NCBI RefSeq assembly: GCF_900099685.1
Contig: NZ_FNDW01000009.1
Span: 97,653 to 161,652, forward strand
Reading direction: 5' to 3'
Source: Chryseobacterium taeanense
Lineage (GTDB): Bacteria > Bacteroidota > Bacteroidia > Flavobacteriales > Weeksellaceae
Length of the DNA stretch: 64,000 nucleotides
Part shown: positions 43,538 to 50,365 of the stretch, piece after piece
Layout: the number at the start of each line of letters is the position of its first letter
Position numbering within the stretch: the first letter of the stretch is position 1
Notes under the pieces: model-generated
The model's database searches: none
What the model saw: only the letters and a program-made list of their open reading frames with translations
What the model was told of the DNA's origin: nothing
Program-made: the position numbers and the translations under genes

Positions 43538-44881
43538 ATGACAGTCGGTTTAAAATGGATCGTTTCTTTTAGTATCATTACATTAGTTGCCGTTGGCGGA
43601 TTATTCTGGAGTCCTATTGCAGACTTTCCCAATACCGGTGAATTTCTCAGCGAGGATAAAATTGTTGGTGCAGATGTCGCATGGATTCTTGCAGCAGCAG
43701 GATTGGTATTGCTGATGACTCCCGGTTTATCTTTCTTTTATGGAGGAATGGTGGGAAAGAAAAATGTAATTTCTACCATGCTTCAGAGCTTTATTGCATT
43801 AGGCGTAATTTCAATTTTATGGGTTGTGGTTGGCTTTTCCCTGTCTTTTGGTGACTCAATTGGTTTCACCATCAATGATGAGCATTACGGAATTATCGGA
43901 AATCCGCTGAGTTATCCGTTTTTCAATAGAGTAGGAGTGTTGCCGCATAAATATATGGCATCCACTATTCCTTTTATTCTTTTTGCTTTATTTCAGATGA
44001 AATTTGCAGTTATTACTCCGGCTTTAATTACGGGATCTTTTGCCGAACGTGTACGGTTTATATCTTATCTTTTATTTATGGTGCTTTTCAGCATCTTTAT
44101 TTATACCCCCCTTTGCCATATGGTTTGGCATCCGGACGGACTTCTCAACAAATATTTTGGCGTTAAAGATTTTGCAGGCGGAACAGTGGTTCATATGAGT
44201 GCAGGGTTTGCCGCATTGGCCGGTGCAATGGTCGTGGGAAATAGGAAAAAGCCACATCATGACCCATCTAACATTCCGTATGTGATGCTGGGAACAGGAA
44301 TGCTTTGGTTCGGATGGTTTGGTTTTAATGCAGGTTCGGCGCTTAGTGCGAATGCTACGGCTGCTACAGCTTTCGGGACAACAACCATCGCATCTGCTTC
44401 AGCCATGATGACCTGGATATTTTTCGATCGCATCAATAAAAGAAAAGTTTCTGCTCTTGGAGCGTGTATAGGTGCGGTGGTAGGCCTAGTGGCAATCACT
44501 CCCGGTTGCGGATTCGTTTCTATTTCGGAAAGCCTTTTTATCGGATTTATTTCTGCCATTGTATCAAACCTGATGGTCAACTGGAAAGCATTAAAGAAAA
44601 TCGACGATACGCTGGATGTCTTCGCCTGTCATGGCGTTGGCGGAATTATGGGAATGATCCTTACGGCAATTTTTGCCCACGGTGAAAATGCAAGCCTGCT
44701 CCACGGTGGTCTGGAAGTATTTGCCCATCATATGGCTGCATTGCTTCTGGTATCAGTATTTACGTTTTTCGGATCATTGATTTTATATAAAATAACCAAC
44801 AGAATCATCACATTAAGAGTTTCCGAAGAATCTGAAGAGCTTGGGCTAGACATTTCCCAACATGAAGAAAGACTGTGCTGA
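43538..44881 (+). CDS. amt: Ammonium transporter (Amt)
   Basis: A 447-residue Amt/Mep/Rh channel with an N-terminal hydrophobic segment and the family's helices. Recognisable are FFYGGMVGKKNVISTMLQSF, the first pore histidine in CHMVWHPDG, the signature DFAGGTVVHMSAGFAALAGA, WFGWFGFNAGSAL and the second pore histidine in VFACHGVGGIMGM. It moves ammonium or ammonia across the inner membrane. A PII (glnB/K) gene, often adjacent in other bacteria, is not present here; the gene stands alone. Confidence 0.92.
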   Translation: MTVGLKWIVSFSIITLVAVGGLFWSPIADFPNTGEFLSEDKIVGADVAWILAAAGLVLLMTPGLSFFYGGMVGKKNVISTMLQSFIALGVISILWVVVGFSLSFGDSIGFTINDEHYGIIGNPLSYPFFNRVGVLPHKYMASTIPFILFALFQMKFAVITPALITGSFAERVRFISYLLFMVLFSIFIYTPLCHMVWHPDGLLNKYFGVKDFAGGTVVHMSAGFAALAGAMVVGNRKKPHHDPSNIPYVMLGTGMLWFGWFGFNAGSALSANATAATAFGTTTIASASAMMTWIFFDRINKRKVSALGACIGAVVGLVAITPGCGFVSISESLFIGFISAIVSNLMVNWKALKKIDDTLDVFACHGVGGIMGMILTAIFAHGENASLLHGGLEVFAHHMAALLLVSVFTFFGSLILYKITNRIITLRVSEESEELGLDISQHEERLC

Positions 44882-45076
44882 GAAGGGAATGGTGAATTGT
44901 CAATGGTCAATGGTCAATAGTGAATTTTTGTTAAATCATATTTAATTGACAAGAGAACCGGACTGACCATTCAGCATTGACATATTGAGTGAAAGGTCAA
45001 TTGTCAAAAGTGAATTTTATCAAGGCATAATTAAATTGACAAGCGAAGTAAATTCACCATTGACGATTGACATAAA
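44881..45076. repeat. Dispersed hairpin repeat (GTCAAT/GTGAAT family), copy 1
   Basis: Non-coding. A 22-bp segment at 44906-44927 (GTCAATGGTCAATAGTGAAT start) recurs inverted at 45050-45071 with two mismatches, and shorter GTCAAT and AATTGACAA blocks repeat between. It is related to the element at 48056-48195. Confidence 0.7.
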
Positions 45077-45108
45077 ATATCTACAAGTGTTCATATAGTT
45101 TTAATTTG

Positions 45109-45142
45109 AAAAGCCGGAGCTGATTTTTCACCTCCGGCTTTT
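45109..45142 (+). terminator. Terminator upstream of the serine dehydratase gene
   Basis: AAAAGCCGGAG/CTCCGGCTTTT stem with a 12-base loop; it insulates sdaA from transcription through the repeat. Confidence 0.75.
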
Positions 45143-45160
45143 GCATTTGGATTTATCGTG

Positions 45161-45168
45161 TATCTTTG
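45161..45168 (+). promoter_or_regulatory. TAnnTTTG box of the serine dehydratase gene
   Basis: TATCTTTG, 28 bases before the ATG at 45197; it rules out the longer open frame that begins at 45158. Confidence 0.6.
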
Positions 45169-45196
45169 TGTTAAGGAAAAAAGGAAGAATTTCTAT

Positions 45197-46615
45197 ATGG
45201 AATCAATATCGGTTTTTGAAATTATAAAAGTAGGAATTGGCCCATCCAGTTCTCATACAATGGGACCATGGAATGCGGCCTCTGCATTTATTAGAATTAT
45301 AAATAGAGAGAGATCAGTTGCTGAGGTGAAAGAAGTCTTTCTGGAATTTTTCGGTTCACTCGCCAAAACGGGTATTGGGCACGGAACGGACATTGCCGGA
45401 ATGCTGGGACTGAATGGTGAAGATTTTAAAACCATCGATACAACAAAAATTGATGAAAAAATAGATAAAATAAAAAAGAGCCAGATACTTAATCTCGGTG
45501 GTGAAAAAGAAATTCCTTTTATCTACGGATATCACCTCGTTTTAAATATGCAAAAGTCTCTTGATTATCATCCGAATGGAATGATTTTCAAGGCAATTTT
45601 TGAGGATGGAACTGAACTTGTTCAGGACTTTTATTCCGTGGGAGGAGGTTTCATCATGAGTCAGGAAAAAAAATCTATCGAAAAACATTGTATCCGTACT
45701 TTATACCCTTGTCATAAATCTTCTGACATTGTAAAATATTGCGAAAAGCTTGGCCTTGAGAAAATTTCTGATCTGATTTTAATGAATGAAGAAAGTTGGA
45801 GGTCTCAGGAGGAAACGAAGCAGGAAGCGTTGTACATCTGGCAGCAGATCAAAGAATGCATCTATAAAGGCGTTAATAAAGAAGGTGTTCTTCCGGGTGG
45901 ATTAAATGTGTCGCGTCGTGCAGCAGGAATCAACAGAAAATTATTAGGCGATAAGGTCTATAAAAATAAAAATGAATGGTTTCAGCAGATAGTCGATGCA
46001 GAAGTAAATTTTACCAATATCAACAAATGGATTTCATGTTTTGCATTGGCTGTAAATGAGGAAAATGCAAGCTTCGGGCGAATTATTACAGCGCCTACTA
46101 ATGGAGCGAGCGGTGTGATTCCGGCAGTGCTGATGTATGCTCAGGCATTTACGCCATTTACCAGCGATGATGATATCATACGCTTTTTACTGGTTGCCGG
46201 GGAGATAGGAACTTTATTCAAGAAAAATGCAACCATTTCTGCAGCGATGGGAGGCTGTCAGGCAGAGGTTGGCGTTTCTTCAGCAATGGCAGCGGCCGGA
46301 CTTACGGAAATCCTCGGGGGTAATGTAGGCCAAGTGTTAATGGCGGCTGAGATTGCAATGGAACATCATTTGGGAATGACCTGTGATCCTATCAGAGGCT
46401 TGGTGCAGATCCCTTGTATTGAAAGAAATACGATGGGTGCTATCAAAGCAATAACCGCTGCAAATATTGCCCTTGAAAGTGATCCTGCCAAAGCCAAAGT
46501 AAGTCTCGATCAGGTAATCCAGACGATGTGGGAAACCGCTCTTTCCATGAATGGCCGATTTAAAGAAACTTCCGAAGGAGGTCTCGCTATTGCGGTGAAC
46601 GTTCCGGAATGTTAA
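45197..46615 (+). CDS. sdaA: L-serine ammonia-lyase, iron-sulfur type, single chain
   Basis: A 472-residue L-serine dehydratase that deaminates serine to pyruvate and ammonia. The N-terminal beta domain has the [14 protein letters not shown] motif (about 13-26). The C-terminal alpha domain carries [12 protein letters not shown] and cysteines fitting the [4Fe-4S] ligands in [15 protein letters not shown] and IPCIERN. Bacteroidetes use this single-chain form. The ammonium transporter upstream is transcribed separately, so a joint nitrogen role is only suggestive. Confidence 0.92.
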   Translation: MESISVFEIIKVGIGPSSSHTMGPWNAASAFIRIINRERSVAEVKEVFLEFFGSLAKTGIGHGTDIAGMLGLNGEDFKTIDTTKIDEKIDKIKKSQILNLGGEKEIPFIYGYHLVLNMQKSLDYHPNGMIFKAIFEDGTELVQDFYSVGGGFIMSQEKKSIEKHCIRTLYPCHKSSDIVKYCEKLGLEKISDLILMNEESWRSQEETKQEALYIWQQIKECIYKGVNKEGVLPGGLNVSRRAAGINRKLLGDKVYKNKNEWFQQIVDAEVNFTNINKWISCFALAVNEENASFGRIITAPTNGASGVIPAVLMYAQAFTPFTSDDDIIRFLLVAGEIGTLFKKNATISAAMGGCQAEVGVSSAMAAAGLTEILGGNVGQVLMAAEIAMEHHLGMTCDPIRGLVQIPCIERNTMGAIKAITAANIALESDPAKAKVSLDQVIQTMWETALSMNGRFKETSEGGLAIAVNVPEC

Positions 46616-46640
46616 TATTAATATTCATTGATTTACATAA

Positions 46641-46671
46641 AAACCCTTAGAGTAATAAATTCTAAGGGTTT
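46641..46671. terminator. Hairpin between sdaA and the tandem-repeat region
   Basis: AAACCCTTAGA/TCTAAGGGTTT stem. The T run is better on the minus strand, so it may end minus-strand transcripts that have crossed the tandem repeat after tyrA, as well as the sdaA message. Confidence 0.65.
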
Positions 46672-46689
46672 GTCAAATACAGACACTTT

Positions 46690-47052
46690 TTAGGCGGTGT
46701 CTTTTAAGTTTTGTTCTACTGCTGGCTGTATTACTTTACTTCTCTTGAGTAAAAGCTTACTGCACTCGGGTATTGCTTCACTGACCTTGAGTATAAGTCT
46801 ACTTACCTTGGGTAAATCCTTACTGACCTCGGGTATAAGTCTACTGACCTCGGGTAAAAGCTTACTAATGTCGAGTATAAGTCTACTTACCTTGAGTAAA
46901 ACCTTACTACTGTCGGGTATAAGTCTACTGACCTCGGGTATTGCTTCACTGACCTTGAGTATAAGTCCACTTTCCTTGGGTAAAACCTTACTGACCTCGA
47001 GTTTTGCTCTACTACTGCCGGGTTTTCTTGTACTTTGGTTGTTTACGTTTAT
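46690..47052 (-). other. Open frame through the tandem repeat, heptad pattern, no start codon
   Basis: On the minus strand 120 codons are open from just after the tyrA stop to 46690, without ATG, GTG or TTG. The translation is a regular 7-residue pattern such as LPEVSRLIPEVSK, amphipathic and charged, more protein-like than the plus-strand reading (SLLTSGI repeats from a GTG at 46697). It could be a degraded repeat protein or a lost C-terminal extension of tyrA. I do not claim it is translated. Confidence 0.25.
46749..47041. repeat. 21-bp tandem repeat, about 14 units
   Basis: Units of exactly 21 bp, for example GTATAAGTCTACTGACCTCGG, in two alternating kinds (starting GTATAA or GTAAAA), giving a 42-bp higher order. 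Because 21 is a multiple of three, frames stay open on both strands. It lies between the convergent genes sdaA and tyrA. Confidence 0.85.
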
Positions 47053-47894
47053 TTATCCAGAATTCCTCTGATCTTATTGGCATTGGAGATCAGTTCTTCC
47101 AGATAATCATAATTTTCTTTTTCTAAAGCCGATTTGAATTTTCTTAACTGCGAAATATGTTCATTTAAAACATCAAGCACATTTTCTTTGTTTTGCTTAA
47201 AAATAGGAACCCACATTTCCGGATGCGATTTCGCCAGACGTACGGTACTCGAAAACCCCGAACTTGCCAGCTGGAATATAGTTTCCTCTTCACGCTCTTT
47301 CTCTAGAACAGTATTGGCGAGTGCATAGGAAGTAATATGTGAAATATGCGAAATATACGCGGTATGAACGTCGTGATCTTCTGCATTCATATAAATTAAA
47401 TGCATATCCAGACTTTCAGCAATTTTCTCAACTGATTTCAGGGCATCTTCCGCAGATTCTTCTTTGTTGCAAATAACGCCGGCTTTTCCCGAAAAACTGT
47501 CTGAAATAGCAGATTTTGGACCACTGTTTTCGGTTCCCCACATCGGGTGAAACGCGACAAAACGTGATCTTTTAGGATGATCTTTTACGGAATGTACGAT
47601 TCCTGCTTTGGTCGATCCTGTATCCATGACGGTCTGATTTTCCGAGATGAGATCCAGAATTTGCGGCAAAATTTTTCTGGCAGCATCTACCGGAATCGCA
47701 ATAATAATTAAGTCGGAATTTTTAATCCCATATTCGAGATCCACCTTAGCATCGATAATTTTTAATTCTAAAGCCTCGTTCAGGTGTTCTGTGCTGTTAT
47801 CTATTCCGTAAATAAAATCGGCAATTCCTTTCTGTTTTAGTTTTAAAGCAATCGATCCGCCGATCAAACCTACTCCTACAATACTTATTTTCAT
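47049..47894 (-). CDS. tyrA: Prephenate dehydrogenase
   Basis: A 281-residue NAD(P)-dependent enzyme oxidising prephenate to 4-hydroxyphenylpyruvate on the way to tyrosine. The Rossmann motif GVGLIGGSIA is at 7-16, the IIIAIPVDAARKIL segment near 66, the catalytic/substrate region HPMWGTENSGPK near 120, and the helical dimerisation domain with AYISHISHITSYAL near 185. No ACT or chorismate mutase domain is attached, so feedback control may depend on transcription. Upstream lies a tyrosine-codon leader and terminator, consistent with attenuation. Confidence 0.88.
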   Translation of the reverse strand: MKISIVGVGLIGGSIALKLKQKGIADFIYGIDNSTEHLNEALELKIIDAKVDLEYGIKNSDLIIIAIPVDAARKILPQILDLISENQTVMDTGSTKAGIVHSVKDHPKRSRFVAFHPMWGTENSGPKSAISDSFSGKAGVICNKEESAEDALKSVEKIAESLDMHLIYMNAEDHDVHTAYISHISHITSYALANTVLEKEREEETIFQLASSGFSSTVRLAKSHPEMWVPIFKQNKENVLDVLNEHISQLRKFKSALEKENYDYLEELISNANKIRGILDK

Positions 47895-47911
47895 TTGTTA
47901 AATTTTAAAAT

Positions 47912-47937
47912 AAAAAACCCCGCCCAAGGACGAGGTT
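47912..47937 (-). terminator. Attenuator terminator in the tyrA leader
   Basis: On the minus strand AACCTCGTCC pairs with GGGCGGGGTT (ten pairs, two G-U) and runs into a T stretch, ending about 20 bases before the tyrA ATG. A terminator between promoter and gene only makes sense as a conditional one. Confidence 0.65.
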
Positions 47938-47960
47938 AGTGTATTTATACAACGAAATCC

Positions 47961-48017
47961 TTATCCCATATCTGAGCTAAAAATTTCGTAATAATATGTT
48001 TCTATGTTTGTAATCAC
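47961..48017 (-). CDS. Tyrosine leader peptide of tyrA (18 residues)
   Basis: A GTG-started reading frame encoding MITNIETYYYEIFSSDMG, with three consecutive Tyr codons (8-10) and one Phe. It begins four bases after a TATCTTCG promoter box, so translation is probably leaderless. ACGAAAT at the third Tyr codon can pair with ATTTCGT just past the stop codon, and AAGGA near the stop can pair with TCCTT of the terminator stem, giving the mutually exclusive structures of classical attenuation. Stalling at Tyr codons when tyrosine is scarce should favour read-through into tyrA. The folding was drawn by eye. Confidence 0.65.
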   Translation of the reverse strand: MITNIETYYYEIFSSDMG

Positions 48018-48021
48018 AGAG

Positions 48022-48029
48022 CGAAGATA
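48022..48029 (-). promoter_or_regulatory. Promoter box of the tyrA leader transcript
   Basis: The minus strand reads TATCTTCG, one mismatch from TAnnTTTG, immediately before the leader-peptide GTG. Confidence 0.5.
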
Positions 48030-48055
48030 GAGAATTTTTTTTAATGAAATTAAAT

Positions 48056-48195
48056 AGTGAATGGTGAATTTTGCTTCGTACGTCAATTGTCAATTTTTAA
48101 ATTTACATGAAATTATTGACTGCAAAGCAAATTGACAACGAAGTTATTGTCTTTAAGTTTGTCATTCACTTGCGAAGCAAAATTCACTATTCACT
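48056..48195. repeat. MITE-like hairpin element with possible target duplication, copy 2
   Basis: The terminal 23 bp (48056-48078, starting AGTGAATGGTGAATTTTGC) are repeated inverted at 48173-48195 with a single mismatch. The 5-bp TAAAT directly flanks both sides (48051-48055 and 48196-48200), as after transposition. No coding capacity. It lies against the stop codon of the next gene and shares blocks with the repeat at 44.9-45.1 kb. Confidence 0.7.
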
Positions 48196-48199
48196 TAAA

Positions 48200-48571
48200 T
48201 TATTTCAGTTTCTTTAATGATAGCATGGTAGCTTTTTCCTCACATTTCTCGAATGTAATTTGAAAAGCAGGATTTTCTTCAGGATAGGTCAAAAGATAAT
48301 CCGGACAAGGCTTTTTTTGAGCGTGACTTTTATCGAAATCAATTTTTCCTTTGGTGATAATACTGTCTTTCAGAAATTTTTCATTGACATTCAATGCTGC
48401 CATTTCTGATTTGAACTGATCGGAATAGGTGAAATCTTTTGATAAAGTTTCTGCTATTACGCGGCTGTTGGGAAGATATCCGCTACAGCTTGCTCCTTTT
48501 TTGTTTAAGATAAAAAATACGATAATAAGACCCGGAATAAGGCCTATCATATAGAATTTAAGTTTTTTCAT
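48200..48571 (-). CDS. Hypothetical membrane-anchored protein
   Basis: A 123-residue protein with one N-terminal hydrophobic helix (about 6-22, MIGLIPGLIIVFFIL) and a soluble remainder that should face the periplasm. Three cysteines (C29, C89 and C109 approximately) could form a disulfide. Its ATG overlaps the stop codon of ald by one base (ATGA type), so it is the last gene of the tsaE-ald transcript. I recognise no family. Confidence 0.65.
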   Translation of the reverse strand: MKKLKFYMIGLIPGLIIVFFILNKKGASCSGYLPNSRVIAETLSKDFTYSDQFKSEMAALNVNEKFLKDSIITKGKIDFDKSHAQKKPCPDYLLTYPEENPAFQITFEKCEEKATMLSLKKLK

Positions 48572-49764
48572 TAGAAGATTAAAAGATTGATATCATGGTA
48601 AGTAAGTCCGAAACGGTCGCAGATGATTTTCTTTGTGTGTCGCCCTTTGTACATATAAAGACTCTGTTTCATTTCATTTTTGCGGACAAGCATATTTTCA
48701 AAGCCTCCTTCTTCATCGTAATTCAGAATATAGGAAAGAAAAAAATTGGAAATAGCTTTTGTGGTTGTTCTCGGCATTCTTGACGTAAGGTTGGGAAGCC
48801 CGCAATGGATCACTCCATGTTTAATGATATAAGGATCTTCCATTGTTGTCAGCTCAGAAGTTTCGATCACCTTTCCGTTGTCGATGGTAATATCGATAAT
48901 GACACTGCCTTTTTTCATTTTCATGACCATATCTTCGGTCACAATCGGTGTCATATTGAGTCTTGGTAATGCTCCGATAACGACATCGGCTCTTCGTAAC
49001 GCTTTTTTAAGTTCTTTAGGATCAATAATGGAAGTAGGTACACGGCTGTCAACCAGTGTATGAAGTCTTCTCAGCTTGGATAATGAATTATCAAAAACCC
49101 TTACACTTGCACCAAGACCGATCGCCGCTTTGGTGGCAAATTCTCCTACGATTCCGGCTCCGAGAATGACAACTTCTGCAGGTCTTACGCCTGTGATTCC
49201 TCCAAGCATCAGTCCGTTTGATAAAGCTAAAAGTTCCGAAGCATAAAGAATGGAAACCGTTCCTGCAATTTCGCCGATAAGTCGTACCAGTGCCAATTGT
49301 TTATATTCATCAACAATAAATTCGAAAGCGATGGCATTTACTTTTTTTTCTGCCAGCTTGAGGAAATAATCTTTATCTCTGAGATTGATCTGAAGCGCAG
49401 ACACCAAATACGTATTAGGACGCATATAGTCGATTTCTTCATCCGTGGGCGGATTGACCTTTAGAATCAGATCCTGAGAAAAAGCTTCTTTCGGATCATT
49501 GGTAATCTTTGCTCCGGATTCGGAGTACTGCAGATCTGTAAAAAAAGAACCCAGGCCGGCACCTGATTCTATAATAATTTCATGACCACTTTCTATCAAA
49601 ACCTGTACAGCATCCGGTGTGATACAGGCTCTTCTTTCGTTCAGGGAAGTTTCTTTCGGAATTCCTATACTGAACTGTTTTCCTTTTTTGATGACCTCAA
49701 GTTTTTCTTCTTTAGGCATCAGTTCCTCTTCGGTAAAAGGAGTAAAAATATTTGTAGTACTCAT
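48571..49764 (-). CDS. ald: Alanine dehydrogenase
   Basis: A 397-residue NAD-dependent enzyme interconverting L-alanine and pyruvate plus ammonia. Family segments include SIGIPKETSLNERRACITPDAV (about 32-53), the NAD-binding VVILGAGIVGEFATKAAIGLGASVRVFD near 205, and the GALPRLNMTPIVTEDMV and IDNGKVIETS regions. An N-terminal extension of about 30 residues precedes the core, as in other flavobacteria. Transcribed after tsaE with a gap of 68 bases. Alanine dehydrogenase and nicotinamide transhydrogenase share this fold; length and lack of membrane helices favour Ald. Confidence 0.85.
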   Translation of the reverse strand: MSTTNIFTPFTEEELMPKEEKLEVIKKGKQFSIGIPKETSLNERRACITPDAVQVLIESGHEIIIESGAGLGSFFTDLQYSESGAKITNDPKEAFSQDLILKVNPPTDEEIDYMRPNTYLVSALQINLRDKDYFLKLAEKKVNAIAFEFIVDEYKQLALVRLIGEIAGTVSILYASELLALSNGLMLGGITGVRPAEVVILGAGIVGEFATKAAIGLGASVRVFDNSLSKLRRLHTLVDSRVPTSIIDPKELKKALRRADVVIGALPRLNMTPIVTEDMVMKMKKGSVIIDITIDNGKVIETSELTTMEDPYIIKHGVIHCGLPNLTSRMPRTTTKAISNFFLSYILNYDEEGGFENMLVRKNEMKQSLYMYKGRHTKKIICDRFGLTYHDINLLIF

Positions 49765-49832
49765 CCTTTAAATAATTAAATTCTTACAGATCGTTATTTA
49801 CATTCAATTTCAGAAACAAAGATACATAATAT

Positions 49833-50240
49833 TTAGTCGAATGAGATTTCTCTCTCTTCACCGGTATTTATAATGCTCATTTCATGGAATTTAAGCCCGT
49901 ACAGATCATCTTCGTACACTTCAGGCCATTCAATAATGCATAAAAAAGCATTGTCGAGGTATTCTTCAATACCGATATCGTAGACTTCGTCGATGTTTTT
50001 TAAACGGTACAGATCAAAATGAAAGACCTTTCCCTGTGGGGTGTTGTATTCGTTTACAATAGAATATGTGGGAGAACTTACTTCGTCACCGCTTCCCAGC
50101 TTTTTCATAAGAAACTGGGTAAAAGTAGTTTTTCCAGCGCCGAGATTGCCTTTTAGAAGGAGGATATTATATTTGAGTTCGGGAACGATTTTGTCAACAA
50201 TCTCCTGCCAGTCGTCGATACTTTTTATTGTAAACTGCAT
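49833..50240 (-). CDS. tsaE: tRNA threonylcarbamoyladenosine (t6A) biosynthesis ATPase TsaE
   Basis: A 135-residue P-loop protein: Walker A GNLGAGKTT near residue 31, then SSPTYSIVNEY, HFDLYRL and the CIIEWPE segment typical of TsaE. It works with TsaB and TsaD to make t6A at position 37 of ANN-decoding tRNAs. It heads the minus-strand group tsaE-ald-hypothetical and is divergent from dnaG. Confidence 0.92.
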   Translation of the reverse strand: MQFTIKSIDDWQEIVDKIVPELKYNILLLKGNLGAGKTTFTQFLMKKLGSGDEVSSPTYSIVNEYNTPQGKVFHFDLYRLKNIDEVYDIGIEEYLDNAFLCIIEWPEVYEDDLYGLKFHEMSIINTGEEREISFD

Positions 50241-50365
50241 AGCTTTATTTTAATGCAAAAATAGATAATGTAAGTGATTTAATAATTAAAATTTTAGCAA
50301 TATTCTTGATAGTACATCCAGATACTTATGTCAGAATTGTTCTTAAAAATACCTATTTTTACATC

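Noticed and set aside
46749..47041. CRISPR array
   Set aside because: Units are contiguous 21-bp tandem repeats with no spacers and no cas genes nearby.
46697..47071. Plus-strand GTG-started frame of 124 codons (SLLTSGI repeats) as a membrane protein gene
   Set aside because: It is produced by the 21-bp tandem repeat, has only a GTG start with no promoter box, overlaps the end of tyrA on the other strand, and the minus strand is equally open.
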